Assembly: GCF_900169265.1 (NCBI RefSeq)
Contig: NZ_FXYX01000004.1
Span: 1 to 64,000, forward strand
Length of the DNA: 64,000 bases
Direction: 5' to 3'
From: Brevibacterium iodinum ATCC 49514
GTDB taxonomy: Bacteria; Actinomycetota; Actinomycetes; Actinomycetales; Brevibacteriaceae
Part shown: piece by piece, positions 1-9,530 of the stretch
Position numbering within the stretch: the stretch's first letter is position 1
Layout of the letters: each line of letters starts with the position of its first letter
The notes under the pieces: generated by a model
What the model saw: only the letters and a program-made list of their open reading frames with translations
Told to the model about the DNA's origin: nothing
The model's database searches: none
Position numbers and translations under genes: made by a program

Positions 1-201
1 ACGTTGAAGCGTCGAGCTGCTGATGTGCTCGCGTTCTTCACCCGACCGGGAACGTCGAACGGTCCCACTGAAGCGATCAACGGCAGACTCGAGCATCTAC
101 GCGGGTCCGCGCTGGGATTCCGCAACCTCACGCATTACATCGCGAGGTGTCTGCTCGAGTCCGGTGGCTTCAGACCGGTTCTACACTCTCAATTACGATG
201 A
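1..201 (+). pseudogene. ISL3-family transposase, C-terminal end (partial)
   Basis: The reading frame is open from the window edge and ends at TGA 199-201. The visible part contains the C-terminal motif of ISL3 transposases (SNGPTEAINGRLEHLRG, then GFRNLTHYIARCLLESGG), the region carrying the last acidic catalytic residue (E of EAINGRLE). A second ISL3 remnant at 21657-22394 has the same arrangement (SNGGTEAINGIIELGRR) but clearly different sequence, so this is another element. Only the last 65 or so residues are in view; whether the upstream part is intact cannot be judged. Its right end interrupts the 5'-nucleotidase gene that follows. Confidence 0.85.
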
Positions 202-204
202 GCC
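181..204 (+). repeat. Right terminal inverted repeat of the ISL3 element
   Basis: The sequence ends in ...ACGATGAGCC just after the transposase stop codon. ISL3 elements typically end in a 20-30 bp inverted repeat whose outer bases are GGCTC-type when read inward. Coding sequence of the 5'-nucleotidase resumes directly at 205, so the element boundary is placed at 204. The 8 bases GGAAAAGA at 205-212 would be one copy of the usual 8-bp target duplication; the other copy lies outside the window. Confidence 0.6.
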
Positions 205-1524
205 GGAAAAGAGCGTCCCGTTATCCAGACCGGCTCGTACGCGGCGAACATCGGGCGCGTCACCCTCACCGTGGATCCCGAGACCCACGACGTCACCTCC
301 TATGAGAAGGAGAACGTCCCGGTTCCGGCCAAGGCGGATGGCGCGAACCTGAACGATCCGGTCGTCGCCGACGTCAAGCAGATCGTCGACGACACGCTGC
401 AGCGCGCGAAGGTCGAGGGGGAGAAGCCGGTCGGCGCGGTCGCCGGCGACATCACCACCGCGCACTCCGGTGGCAAGCGCGACGACCGCTCCTCCGAGTC
501 GGCGCTCGGCAATCTCGTCGCCGAATTCATGGTCGATGCGGTCGCCGATCGCGGCGGCGCGCAGATCGGCTTCATGAACCCGGGCGGTCTGCGCGACGAG
601 CTTCTCAACGACCCCGAGGGCGCCGAAGACAACATCAACAAAGCCGAGGCCAACGGCGTGCTGCCGTTCGCGAACACCATTGTCACGATGAAGATGACCG
701 GCGGGCAGATCAAGAACGTACTCGAGCAGCAGTGGCAGCCGGACGGCAGCTCGCGGCCGTTCCTCGCTCTCGGCACGAACGACGCGCTCACCTGGACTTT
801 CGATCCCACGCGCGAGCGCGGCGACCGCATTACCTCAGTGAGCTTCGAGGGTCAGCCCATCGACGAGAGCGAAACCTGTTCGGTCGTCTCGCAGAGCTTC
901 CTCGCCGGAGGCGGCGACAACTTCACCGAATTCGCCGAGGCGACGGAGAAGGCCGATACCGGGCTCATCGACTCGGACACGTGGATGGACTTCATCAGCG
1001 AGAACTCGCCGCTCGAGCCGGACTTCTCCCGCCGCGCGATAGCGGCGAAGAACCTCCCGGGCACCGTCACCGCGGGGAAGAAGACGAGCTTCACGCTGTC
1101 CGACCTCAACCTCACTTCGCTCAGCGCAACGAAGGCCACGAAGGCCACCGTGAAACTCGGCGAGGACGACCTCGGCACCTTCGATGCCACGTCGGAGGTC
1201 GACGACTCGACCTTCGGTGCCGGCGCCTTCTCCGCGCCACTCGACGGCAAGGTCGACATCGACGTCGAGATCCCGGCCGACGCGACTGCCGGGGAACAGA
1301 TCCTCACGGTCGACCTCGACAACGGCACGACCGTGTCGATCCCGGTCACCGTCGGTGCGGGTGAGGATGATGGTGACGACGAAGACGGCACCGACACCCC
1401 CAGCGCCGGTAGCCTCGCGAGCCTCGCCCCAGTATTCGGTTCCTCGGTCGCGCTGCTCCATGTCCTCGGCTTCGAGGTCGCGGGCGCCGAGGGCAGCCTC
1501 GAGTCCCAGACCATCGGCAGCTAG
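205..1524 (+). pseudogene. 5'-nucleotidase / UshA-type phosphoesterase, 3' part, interrupted by ISL3 element
   Basis: From 205 the frame reads RPVIQTGSYAANIGRV, typical of the end of the metallophosphatase domain of secreted 5'-nucleotidases. It continues into the 5_nucleotid_C substrate-binding domain (NLVAEFMVDAV, FMNPGGLRDEL, LPFANTIVTMKMTGGQIKNVLEQQW). A surface-protein-like region with a beta-rich segment and a Asp/Glu-rich linker (GEDDGDDEDGTD) follows, ending in a hydrophobic tail. The N-terminal metal-binding half is missing because the ISL3 element occupies the upstream side. The product would normally hydrolyse extracellular nucleotides; this copy should be inactive unless the 5' half is restored. 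Confidence 0.85.
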
Positions 1525-1557
1525 CCAGGCCGAGGCGGCCCCGGCCGCTCGTGGCCT

Positions 1558-2382
1558 CTACATAGTGACGGCGAGCTCGCTAAGCACCCGCTGGGCGAGC
1601 TCGCCGTCCCCGTCTATCTGGATATCGTCCGACACGTCGGCCGGCGCGACTCTTCCGCCGTAGAGACGCGCGAACACGCCTGCCGGCATCGTGAGCGTCA
1701 CCGTGGGCTCGGCCGGAGGGGCGTCGATAAGCCGAGCCCGGCCCTCGACGGCCACAGAAACGGTTCGGCCAGCAGCTCCGGTAAGTCGCAATGTGAGCGT
1801 CGACCCGTCGGGAGCGGAAGCTCGTTTGCCGACGATGTAGCCGAGTTTGCCGACCATCTCCTCGATCGCGATGGCCGCTGCCGGCGAATCCATCCCGCCC
1901 TGCGCCAAGATCGCGTCGCGCAGATCCTGCTCGTGCATCCAGCGGTCGAAGATGCGGATCCGCATGAACTTCGCGTAGGTGCCTTTGCCCTCCGGAGTCC
2001 ACGACTCGGCGTGGAAGTCCTCGTCCGCCATCGCGCGCAACGTCTCGGCCCGGGAGCGTGTGATCGTTTCGAACTGGTCGACCAGCTCAGCCGTGTCCAC
2101 TCCGCGGAAGTGTTCGATCCACGCCTGGTTGAGCGCACCGATCTCGTTGCGCACGAACGACGGAGCATCGCCGCTGGATGCCGGTGCCTGCTCGCCGGCG
2201 AGCATTGATTCGGTGCCGATGATGTGGGCGATGATGTCGCGAGAGCTCCATCCGGGGCACGGCGTCTGGGCGCCCCAGTCGATCTCGTCGAATGTAGAGG
2301 TCAGCTCGCGGATCGCCGCCCATTCGCCCGTGAGGGCATCGATGATGCGGTCGCGTTCAGAAGTAAGGTTCTCGGTGGCCAT
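1558..2382 (-). CDS. Maleylpyruvate isomerase family mycothiol-dependent enzyme
   Basis: 274 residues with the DinB-like four-helix MDMPI N-terminal domain: CPGWSSRDIIAHIIGTE around residues 42-58 includes the His (about 53) expected to take part in metal binding. A C-terminal SCP2-like domain follows (GRTVSVAVEGRARLID, PTVTLTMPAGVFARLYGGR). Members act on thiol conjugates or are of unknown substrate in mycothiol-producing actinobacteria. The gene is convergent with the broken 5'-nucleotidase and divergent from the secreted CYTH-like gene, so it is probably monocistronic. The precise reaction cannot be deduced. Confidence 0.85.
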   Translation of the reverse strand: MATENLTSERDRIIDALTGEWAAIRELTSTFDEIDWGAQTPCPGWSSRDIIAHIIGTESMLAGEQAPASSGDAPSFVRNEIGALNQAWIEHFRGVDTAELVDQFETITRSRAETLRAMADEDFHAESWTPEGKGTYAKFMRIRIFDRWMHEQDLRDAILAQGGMDSPAAAIAIEEMVGKLGYIVGKRASAPDGSTLTLRLTGAAGRTVSVAVEGRARLIDAPPAEPTVTLTMPAGVFARLYGGRVAPADVSDDIQIDGDGELAQRVLSELAVTM

Positions 2383-2528
2383 GCAAGAAATCTAGCGTTG
2401 CCGGCGGCAGCGAAGGCTCGAACCGGGCAAATTGCGCCTCCGATTGTCCCCATTCCTTCGGCGCGAATTCAGCGGGGCATCGCCAGTCGTTTCCCTTAAA
2501 TTAAGTTGAGAACCGTAAGGTTACTCGA

Positions 2529-3404
2529 GTGAACAAAATAGGTAAGCGAACTTTTCGCGGGTCGGCCGGGTTTGTCGCCGCATTCGCCGCCGGCGCACTC
2601 ACTCTCGGAATCGCCCCCGTGGCCACTGCGGCCGGCGTCGCGGAACCCGAGGGCTACCAGGTGAAGCTCCGCCTGGACGACTCCGTCCTCGACGGATCGG
2701 GCAACCTCACCGCCGAGGCCGCGGGCTACTTCGGTATCCCGGAGGCGGCGGGCAACGCCGATGCGCCGGAGACCGAACAGAGCGTGTACGTGGATTCGAA
2801 AGATTCCGCGCTCGGCTCGAAGGGCTGGACAGCACGGCTGCGACACAAGGCAGGCGACGACGAATACGACCTGACTTTCAAGTACCGCCAGGACCTGTCC
2901 GACAACACTCTGTCGCAGGATTCGATCGACGAGGCGCTGGCCAAGGCCAAGGACGCCGATTTCGACAGTTCGGACGATAATTACGAACCTCAGGTCAACG
3001 CCAGCTACGCCACGAGCACACTCGACTTCAGCAACAAGAAGTCCGCCGAGTGCGTCTCGGACGATTGCGCGATCCCGAGCGGAGAGAAGGCGGTCGAGCT
3101 CCTCGACGAGAAGCTGCCCGGGAAGCTGGAGAAGCAGACCGGCGGCACGCTGGAAGACGCCGGCGCGACGGCATCGCAGGTCGTTACCCAGCGCACGTGG
3201 CCGGTCACGGTCGACGGGACCGAGGCCGAACTCGAGGTCACCGCGATGTCCGGCGGATACTTCGTCGAGATCACCACCGAGCTCGCAGGGCGTGGCGATG
3301 CGGCCGATGCCCGCGCCGACCTCATCGAGGCGCTCGACGACGAGGCCATCCTGCGCCACTCCGACGCATTCAAGACCCAGCTCGTCCTCGACGGAACCCT
3401 ATGA
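2529..3404 (+). CDS. Secreted CYTH-like protein
   Basis: 291 residues from a GTG start. Residues 1-35 form a signal peptide (basic KIGKRTFRG, hydrophobic AAFAAGALTLGIAPVA, then ATAAG). The mature part starts with a YQVKLRLDD strand and has YVDSKDSALGSKGW followed by TARLRHKAGDDEYDLTFKYR, the alternating charged pattern of the CYTH/triphosphate-tunnel fold. Known CYTH proteins are cytosolic cyclases or triphosphatases, so an exported one is unusual. Its stop overlaps the start of the next gene, an ABC ATPase (ATGA), so it is probably made with the importer. Function is unknown; polyphosphate or phosphate-ester binding is a guess. Confidence 0.6.
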   Translation: MNKIGKRTFRGSAGFVAAFAAGALTLGIAPVATAAGVAEPEGYQVKLRLDDSVLDGSGNLTAEAAGYFGIPEAAGNADAPETEQSVYVDSKDSALGSKGWTARLRHKAGDDEYDLTFKYRQDLSDNTLSQDSIDEALAKAKDADFDSSDDNYEPQVNASYATSTLDFSNKKSAECVSDDCAIPSGEKAVELLDEKLPGKLEKQTGGTLEDAGATASQVVTQRTWPVTVDGTEAELEVTAMSGGYFVEITTELAGRGDAADARADLIEALDDEAILRHSDAFKTQLVLDGTL

Positions 3405-4429
3405 CGGCAACCGAGACGGTGGCCGCGCCAGAGAAGACGGCGTCCCCGATGCTGTCCCTCGACGCGGTGGCGCGCACGTTCGCAGATGGCACCGGCCTCA
3501 ATCCGGTCACCATTGACGTCGCGCGTGGAGAGTTCATCACCGTGCTGGGGCCGTCGGGGTGCGGAAAGTCGACGCTGCTGCGCTGCGTGGCGGGCCTGGA
3601 GATCCCGACGTCCGGCGTCATGCATCTGGCTGGTCGAAAGGTATTCGATGCCGGCAGTGATGGGGCGCGAGCGGTCAACGTGCCGCCCGCCCGGCGTAGC
3701 TTGTCCATGGTGTTCCAGGATCTCGCGCTGTGGCCGCACATGACAGTGGCCGGGAATGTCGAATTCCCGTTGACGGCGCGGGGCGAGAAGATTCCCGCCT
3801 CAGAGCGCAGACGGCGCGTGGGGGAGGCGCTCGAGATGGTGGGGATCTCGGCGAAGGCCGGGCAGCGCCCGCACCAGCTTTCCGGCGGTCAACAGCAGCG
3901 CGTCGCGATCGCCCGCGCTGTCGTCGACCGCCCCGACCTGTTGCTCATGGACGAACCTTTGTCCGCTCTCGACGCGGCGCTGCGCGTGCAGGTGCGCAGG
4001 GAAATCACCGACCTTGCGCGCGAACTCGGGCTCACCGTCCTCTACGTCACCCACGACCAGGAGGAGGCGCTGTCCATGGCGGACCGCGTTCTGGTGCTCC
4101 GCGACGGCAAGGTCGCGCAGTTCGATCGGCCCGCGGTCGTGTACGAAAACCCGGCGGACGAGTTCGTTGCCGATTTCGTCGGAACTATGGACCGGCTCGA
4201 GAGTGGCCTCGCCGTGCGCCCCGAACAGGTCGAGGTCGCCGGCCTCGCCACGGACCCGGGCCACGGGACTGCGCCTGGCACCGAGGCGACCGTCGAATCG
4301 TGCAGCTACGTCGGCGGCCGCTACGAGATGCGCTGCGCCGTCCCCGGCGCGCCAAGGCCGTGGCTCGTCCACTCGCGCGACGAACACGCCCCCGGCACCC
4401 GCCTTCTGCTGCGCCACCCCGGGGCCTGA
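3401..4429 (+). CDS. Ferric-type ABC transporter ATP-binding protein (FbpC-like)
   Basis: 342 residues from ATG 3401, which overlaps the preceding stop by ATGA; earlier in-frame starts would overlap most of the upstream gene. Walker A GPSGCGKST is at about 50-58, the Q-loop near 106, signature LSGGQ at 160-164, Walker B LLLMDEP at 180-186 and the switch His in YVTHD near 213. A TOBE-like C-terminal region begins with LAVRPEQVEVAG. This organisation is that of CUT2/Fbp/PotA-type importer ATPases. It is followed by a binding lipoprotein and a fused double permease, so it powers uptake of Fe3+ or a chemically similar ligand (phosphonate relatives exist). Confidence 0.88.
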   Translation: MTATETVAAPEKTASPMLSLDAVARTFADGTGLNPVTIDVARGEFITVLGPSGCGKSTLLRCVAGLEIPTSGVMHLAGRKVFDAGSDGARAVNVPPARRSLSMVFQDLALWPHMTVAGNVEFPLTARGEKIPASERRRRVGEALEMVGISAKAGQRPHQLSGGQQQRVAIARAVVDRPDLLLMDEPLSALDAALRVQVRREITDLARELGLTVLYVTHDQEEALSMADRVLVLRDGKVAQFDRPAVVYENPADEFVADFVGTMDRLESGLAVRPEQVEVAGLATDPGHGTAPGTEATVESCSYVGGRYEMRCAVPGAPRPWLVHSRDEHAPGTRLLLRHPGA

Positions 4430-4492
4430 CAGTCCCTCTCGCCCCACCACACTTCACACCTCAACGACACTCGAACACGAAGGAGACCCACC

Positions 4493-5551
4493 ATGCGCTC
4501 ACGAATTATCTCCGGCCTCGCCGGTGTCGCCCTCGCCGCGACGATGGCCGGCTGCGGATCGGTCGATGCCGCCGACGATTCCGGAAACGACAGCGCCGCC
4601 GACGCGCAGGAATGGACGGCGCCCGAAGGACTCGAGGGAGAGCTGACCTATTACTCGGCGAACCCGCAGGGGCTCACCGACGATCTGGTCGGCGCGTTCG
4701 AGGAAAAGACGGGAGTCACCGTCAACGTGTTCTCCGGGGAGACCGGTAAAATCACGGCGAAGCTCAAGGCCGAACAGGCCAACCCGCAGGCTGACGTCGT
4801 CTACCTCGCGAGCTGGTCCGCGGCGCAGTCGCAGTCCGAGACCGGCGCGTTCGAGAAGTTTGCGCCGGAGGGCGCGGACAAGGTGCACGAGGGCTGGACG
4901 GCGGAGTCCGGGGACTTCACCGGCCGCGACGGCTCGGCGCTCGGCCTCGTCGCCAACACCGAGGCCATCGAGGGCGGAGAGTCGCCGCAGGATTGGGAAG
5001 ACCTCGCCGATCCGAAGTACAAGGACAAGGTGATCATGCCCGACCCCCGCGAGTCCGGCACTGCCGCCGATCTCATCGCCGCGATGGTCGAAAAGTGGGG
5101 AGAGGACAAGACCTGGGAGCTGTTCGACTCGCTCTTCGATAACGGCATGCAGGTGCAGGGAGCGAACGGGCCCGCACTCGACGCGGTGACCTCCGGCTCC
5201 AAGGCGGTCGTCTTCGGCGGTGTCGATTACTCTGCATACGCCGCAAAGGCGAAGGGCGAGCCGCTCGAATTCGCGATCCCGTCCTCGGGTACGACCGTGA
5301 CTCCGCGCCCGATTCTCGTCAGCGATAAATCCGACAACAAGGACGCCGCCGAGGCGTTCGTCAACTTCATGTTCTCCGAGGAGGGCCAGGCGATCAGCGC
5401 CGATAACTACATGATTCCCGCCATCGAGGGGGTCGAGCCCGCCGAGGGCGAGCCGTACGAGGATATCGATCGGCTCACCGACGACCTCTCCGGTCTTAGC
5501 GAGGCCTCCGACGGAGTCACCGAGACGTTCGTCTCCCGCTACCTGAAGTGA
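4493..5551 (+). CDS. Extracellular solute-binding lipoprotein, ferric/phosphonate ABC importer
   Basis: 352 residues. A lipoprotein signal ends at TMAGC (Cys21), followed by an acidic linker. The body is a family 1 periplasmic-binding fold: ELTYYSANPQGLTDDLVGAFEEKTG, then GETGKITAKLKAEQANPQADVVY, as in FbpA/AfuA and 2-aminoethylphosphonate-binding relatives. A tyrosine-rich stretch VDYSAYAAKA is present, but the classical paired-Tyr iron ligands cannot be placed with certainty, so the ligand is left open. An RBS (AAGGAGA) precedes the ATG. It lies between the ATPase and permease genes. Confidence 0.85.
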   Translation: MRSRIISGLAGVALAATMAGCGSVDAADDSGNDSAADAQEWTAPEGLEGELTYYSANPQGLTDDLVGAFEEKTGVTVNVFSGETGKITAKLKAEQANPQADVVYLASWSAAQSQSETGAFEKFAPEGADKVHEGWTAESGDFTGRDGSALGLVANTEAIEGGESPQDWEDLADPKYKDKVIMPDPRESGTAADLIAAMVEKWGEDKTWELFDSLFDNGMQVQGANGPALDAVTSGSKAVVFGGVDYSAYAAKAKGEPLEFAIPSSGTTVTPRPILVSDKSDNKDAAEAFVNFMFSEEGQAISADNYMIPAIEGVEPAEGEPYEDIDRLTDDLSGLSEASDGVTETFVSRYLK

Positions 5552-7323
5552 GCCGCCCGTCGCTAAGGCGGCAGTGCGCCGGAACGACGGCGATCCTGCT
5601 CGTCCTTCTGGTACTCGTCGCCATCCCGCTACTGTCGGTGCTCGCCACTGCGGTCACGGGGTACGGGGACGACCCGTCCGCCCTGGGCACCCTCGTCGAC
5701 GGGGATATGCCGCGGATCATCGGTAACACGATATTCCTGTCCGTCCTGGTCGTCGCGTTCTCGACGATCATGGCGGCGCCACTGGCGTTCCTCACGAGCT
5801 GGACCGGCCTCCGACGTCATTGGTGGATCGACATCGGGGTGATGGTGCCGTTCATGACCCCGCCGTTTGCTGCGGCGATGGCGTGGATGGACATCACCCG
5901 CACCGGCGGAGTGATCGACATGCTTCTCGGCGATTTCGCAGGCGATGCGCTCCGCGCCACCGTGAACTCGGTGTGGGGGATGGGCCTGATCATGGCGTGC
6001 GAGCTGTTTCCGTTCCTCTACCTTCTACTACGCAACTGCCTCGATGCCGTGCCCGCCTCGGGGACGGAAATGGCGGCGGTCGTGGGCGCGTCCAGGTGGA
6101 AGACGCTCACCCGAATCGTGCTGCCACAGGTCGTCGGGCCGTGGTCGCTCGGCGCGCTCATCGTGTTCATCCGCGCGGCGGGCGAGTTCGGCACCCCGGT
6201 GACGCTGGGGAACGCCATCGGTTACCAAGTCCTCGTCTCCCGCATTCAGCAGGACGTGACAGTCGACCCGCTGGACTTCTCCTCTGCCGCCGCAGGTGCG
6301 AGTGCGCTATTTACCCTCGGTATCGCGGTGTGGGCGTTGCAGCAGGTCATTTCCCGCAGAACTCTGGACGCCGGAGGCGCAGGGGCCGGAGGGCGCGTGT
6401 CTCGCCCGACCAGCGTGCGGCTCGGCCCCGTGGGCACCATCGCCGGCTGGGCGTGGGTCGCGGTCGTCGCGACGATGTCGATCATCGTGCCGTACATTTC
6501 CATCGTCCTCGGCGCGACGACGATCCTGCGTTCGAAAGCCCCGAAGCTCGATAACCTCTCGCTCGACTACTTCCTCATCGTTCTCTCCGACGACCGGGCG
6601 TTGCGCGCACTGACGACCTCCGCGGTTCTCGCCGCGATCGGCGCGACCGCCGGCGTGCTCATCGCCCTCGCCGTCACACTCGTGACAACGCTCCGTCGCA
6701 GCCGTGCGGCAGGTAGCGCGCCGGGCGGTCGACTCGGCCGGATCACCGACTTCCTCGCGGTCGCGCCGGAAACGGTGCCGGCGATCGTTCTCGCGATCGG
6801 CTTCATCTTCTTCTGGAATGCCGGATGGCTGCCGGCCACCCCGTACAACACGCCGGCGATCCTCGTCATCGCCTACGCGGTGCTGTTCCTGCCGATGGCC
6901 GTGCAGAACATCAAGACCTCAGCCCAGTCCGTCACCCCGACGGTATTCGAGGCTGCGGCGACGAGCGGCGCCACCGGTTGGCACACTTTCGCCCGGATCA
7001 CGCTGCCGCTTCTGCTCCCGGGGATCGCGGCAGGTTGGTTGCTCGCATTCCTGACCGGCATCCGCGAACTCGTCATGTCCTCCCTGGTCCGCCCGAGCAA
7101 CATGACGCTGCTGTCGCCATGGATCATGGGCCAGTTCGATCAGGGCCACCGCGCCGAGGCGATGGCGATGACCCTCATCGGCGTCGTCAGCTCGACCATC
7201 GTCCTCGTCGCCGTGCAATTGTGGCTGCGGCGCCGATCGGTCACGGTAGACCGCTCGCCGAAGGGGCCCGCCGCACAGCAACCGACCGCCGACGGAGCCC
7301 GCGAACTCAGCCATGCCGGATAG
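5548..7323 (+). CDS. ABC importer permease, two fused transmembrane domains (FbpB-like)
   Basis: 591 residues. The GTG start overlaps the preceding stop (GTGA). There are two tandem BPD_transp_1 domains, each with about six hydrophobic helices and an EAA-type loop: EMAAVVGASRWKTLTRIVLPQ in the first half and EAAATSGATGWHTFARITLPL in the second. Both loops contact the ATPase. Fused double permeases are standard for ferric Fbp systems and 2-aminoethylphosphonate importers. Only the last few codons overlap the following phosphoesterase gene. Confidence 0.88.
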   Translation: MSRPSLRRQCAGTTAILLVLLVLVAIPLLSVLATAVTGYGDDPSALGTLVDGDMPRIIGNTIFLSVLVVAFSTIMAAPLAFLTSWTGLRRHWWIDIGVMVPFMTPPFAAAMAWMDITRTGGVIDMLLGDFAGDALRATVNSVWGMGLIMACELFPFLYLLLRNCLDAVPASGTEMAAVVGASRWKTLTRIVLPQVVGPWSLGALIVFIRAAGEFGTPVTLGNAIGYQVLVSRIQQDVTVDPLDFSSAAAGASALFTLGIAVWALQQVISRRTLDAGGAGAGGRVSRPTSVRLGPVGTIAGWAWVAVVATMSIIVPYISIVLGATTILRSKAPKLDNLSLDYFLIVLSDDRALRALTTSAVLAAIGATAGVLIALAVTLVTTLRRSRAAGSAPGGRLGRITDFLAVAPETVPAIVLAIGFIFFWNAGWLPATPYNTPAILVIAYAVLFLPMAVQNIKTSAQSVTPTVFEAAATSGATGWHTFARITLPLLLPGIAAGWLLAFLTGIRELVMSSLVRPSNMTLLSPWIMGQFDQGHRAEAMAMTLIGVVSSTIVLVAVQLWLRRRSVTVDRSPKGPAAQQPTADGARELSHAG

Positions 7324-7984
7324 CCGCACACGTGTCGCCGCGCTGGCCGACATCCACCTCGGCCTGCCCCAGGCGCCCGGACTCGACTGGGCACTGTCCG
7401 CCGTTGACGCCGCCGTTCGTGCGCAACCGGACCTGTTCGTGTTCGCGGGCGATCTCATCGACCGCGCCCATGCCGACGACGCCACGGTCGCCGACGTAGA
7501 ACATCTTCTGCGGTATGTGGCCGGCACCGGCGTGCCGGTAGTCGTCGTGTGGGGAAACCACGACGCGGCGGCGAAACTTCCCGCTCGACTGCCCGACATC
7601 CCGGGCATCGAGTACGCCCCGTCGGACAGGGCGCTCGAACTCGAGATAGGCACCCTCACGGTGCACGCGATCTCGGTCGCGACCGACCCCGACCCGCGAC
7701 GCGCCGTCGGGGCATTCCCCATCGCGATCCGGGGGAGCGGCCAGCATCTCGGCGTCCTGCACACGAGTCTGACCGGCGAGTACAGCCGCAAACCCTGCCT
7801 CCCGGCGAGTCCAGACGAGCTATGTTCGCGTCGCTACGACCGGTGGCTGCTCGGGCACGTGCATGCACCGCTCACGGTCTCGGAAACCATCGGCTGGATC
7901 GGAATGGGTGAGCTCGCGATCACCGACGTGCCCGCTCTCGACCGCGACATCGCGCATACCCACATCGCCGCTTCGACACTGTGA
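7313..7984 (+). CDS. Calcineurin-like metallophosphoesterase
   Basis: 223 residues; the start overlaps the permease end by 11 bp. The full metal-ligand set is visible: DIH (D13, H15), GDLID (D47), GNHD (N82-H83), LHTSL (H150) and GHVH (181-184). The arrangement resembles Mre11/SbcD-like small phosphoesterases, but no nuclease-specific cap or SbcC partner is present. Translational coupling to the importer suggests a link to the imported ligand, for example a phosphoester. That is inference from position only. Confidence 0.82.
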   Translation: MPDSRTRVAALADIHLGLPQAPGLDWALSAVDAAVRAQPDLFVFAGDLIDRAHADDATVADVEHLLRYVAGTGVPVVVVWGNHDAAAKLPARLPDIPGIEYAPSDRALELEIGTLTVHAISVATDPDPRRAVGAFPIAIRGSGQHLGVLHTSLTGEYSRKPCLPASPDELCSRRYDRWLLGHVHAPLTVSETIGWIGMGELAITDVPALDRDIAHTHIAASTL

Positions 7985-8090
7985 TCTTCCGCGTCCTCAG
8001 CTCCGCGCGGTGGCGACGCGGCCGTCCACGGGACGACAATGAAGGTACAACGAAGGCGCAGAACCCGACGAAGCGAAAAGAGGACTAGGC

Positions 8091-8834
8091 GTGAAGATCG
8101 CAGTATTGGGAGCCAGCGGAACGGCCGGACGGGAAGTCGTCCGCCACGCCAGGGCCAACGGGCATGACGTCGCCGAGCTGAGCCGTAGCGCCGGCATCGA
8201 CCTCGCCACCGGTACAGGGCTCGTCGAGGCATTCGCAGGAGTCGACGTCGTCATCGACGCGTCGGCCCCGCAGGGCGGAAGCGGCGACGACGTTATTGCC
8301 GTCCACAAGACTGCCGCGCAGCACGTGTCCAAGGCCGCTCAGGAAGCCGGCGTCGGCCACCTCGTATACCTGTCGATCTGCAACATCGGCGACGAGTGCT
8401 TCGACGAATTCGACTACTACGTGGCCAAGCGCGAGCAGGAGGACGTGTACACGGCCTCGCCGCTCGCGACGAGCATCGTGCGCTCGGCGCAGTGGATGGA
8501 GTTCGCGAATAACCCGGCGGCGGTGCAGTTCTCCGACCGGGAGGTCGTCGTCTCCGACTGGCTGATCCAGCCGATCGCGGTGTCGGAAGTCGCCGGCGAG
8601 CTCGTGCGTACCGCCGAGGGCGACCCCTCCAATTATGACGTCGCAGGCCCGGAACAGATCCGTCTTCCCGAGCTCACCGAGCGCCTCCTCCGTGCGCGCG
8701 GCGACGAGCGCCCCGTGCGGTCCGAGGAGCCGCCTATCCCGCAGCTTGCGACAGGAGTGTTGCTGGCCCCGAAGGGCGCGAAAATCCTCGGCCCCACGCC
8801 GTCACAATGGTTGGATGAAGCCGCCGAAGAATAG
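8091..8834 (+). CDS. NAD(P)-binding NmrA/SDR-like oxidoreductase
   Basis: 247 residues from GTG 8091. The N-terminal dinucleotide motif GASGTAGREVVRHA is at about 7-20, followed by the Rossmann pattern (DVVIDASAPQGG, HLVYLSICNIG). The catalytic Tyr-Lys pair of extended SDRs is seen only as YYVAKRE, where DYYVAK may supply Y and K. Substrate is unknown. A strong palindromic terminator follows at 8882-8921. Confidence 0.8.
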   Translation: MKIAVLGASGTAGREVVRHARANGHDVAELSRSAGIDLATGTGLVEAFAGVDVVIDASAPQGGSGDDVIAVHKTAAQHVSKAAQEAGVGHLVYLSICNIGDECFDEFDYYVAKREQEDVYTASPLATSIVRSAQWMEFANNPAAVQFSDREVVVSDWLIQPIAVSEVAGELVRTAEGDPSNYDVAGPEQIRLPELTERLLRARGDERPVRSEEPPIPQLATGVLLAPKGAKILGPTPSQWLDEAAEE

Positions 8835-8881
8835 CGCGGTCCCGGGATAACGGGGTAGCTCGCGCATGCGGGCGATCGATA

Positions 8882-8921
8882 CGAAGGAGCGGGGCCGCAA
8901 AATCGCGGCCCCGCTCCTTCG
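8882..8921. terminator. Bidirectional intrinsic terminator with 17-bp perfect stem
   Basis: Perfect 17-bp inverted repeat: left arm 8882-8898, right arm 8905-8921, with loop AAAATC. The stem is very GC-rich and has no pronounced U-tract, as is common in actinobacteria. It sits between the convergent oxidoreductase (+) and permease fragment (-). Confidence 0.85.
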
Positions 8922-8948
8922 CGGTCGACTGGGGAAGTGGAGTGCCCT

Positions 8949-9530
8949 CTAGGGCTCGGCTCCCACAGGTTCGGTGTCCTTCGCCTTGGCCAGGGGCGTC
9001 TTGCCCTTGCGGCCCTCGCGCACACGGCGCTCGAGCCAGCCGGCGAACTTCGTCAACGAGTAGTTGAGAATGATCATGATGACCGCGACCACGAACAGAG
9101 CGGCGAGGTAGTTGCGGTAGTACGAGGCGGACTGGATGCCCGAACGCACGACCTCGACGTAACCGATGATGTAACCGAGAGCGGAGTCCTTGAGTGCGAT
9201 GACCATCTGCGCCACGATCGCCGGCAGCATGGCGGTGATCGCCTGCGGAAGCAGGATCATCCGCATGGTCTGACCGGGACGGAGCCCGAGTGCGACCGCG
9301 GCCTCGTTTTGTCCCTTCGGCAGCGAGTGCACGCCGGACCGGATGATCTCGGCGATGACCGAACCGTTGTAGAAGGTCAGACCGAAGACCACGGCCGCGA
9401 GCGCGAGATAGGTCGACGGGAACACCTGGTACAGGGAGAACAGCTGGTAGGCGAAGATCATCAGCAGCAGCACGGGGATGGCGCGGAAGAGCTCGACGAT
9501 AATCGCCGAGATCCACCGCAGCGCCCCACA
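8949..9530 (-). pseudogene. gluD: Glutamate-type amino acid ABC permease, C-terminal part (GluD-like)
   Basis: About 189 residues closely resembling the C-terminal two-thirds of corynebacterial Glu[19 protein letters not shown], then [30 protein letters not shown] (the EAA loop) and [14 protein letters not shown]. The N-terminal helices and the gluABC genes that should precede it on the minus strand are absent. Upstream the frame continues without a stop into a DNA polymerase, so the 5' part was replaced, with the join near 9525-9545. The gene is presumably non-functional as a permease. Confidence 0.85.

Noticed and set aside
2495-2528. Possible DtxR/IdeR iron box (AACCGTAAGGTT) before the secreted CYTH-like gene
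   Set aside because: The short palindrome lacks the TTAGGTTAG-type half sites of the consensus; iron control of the importer stays unproved.
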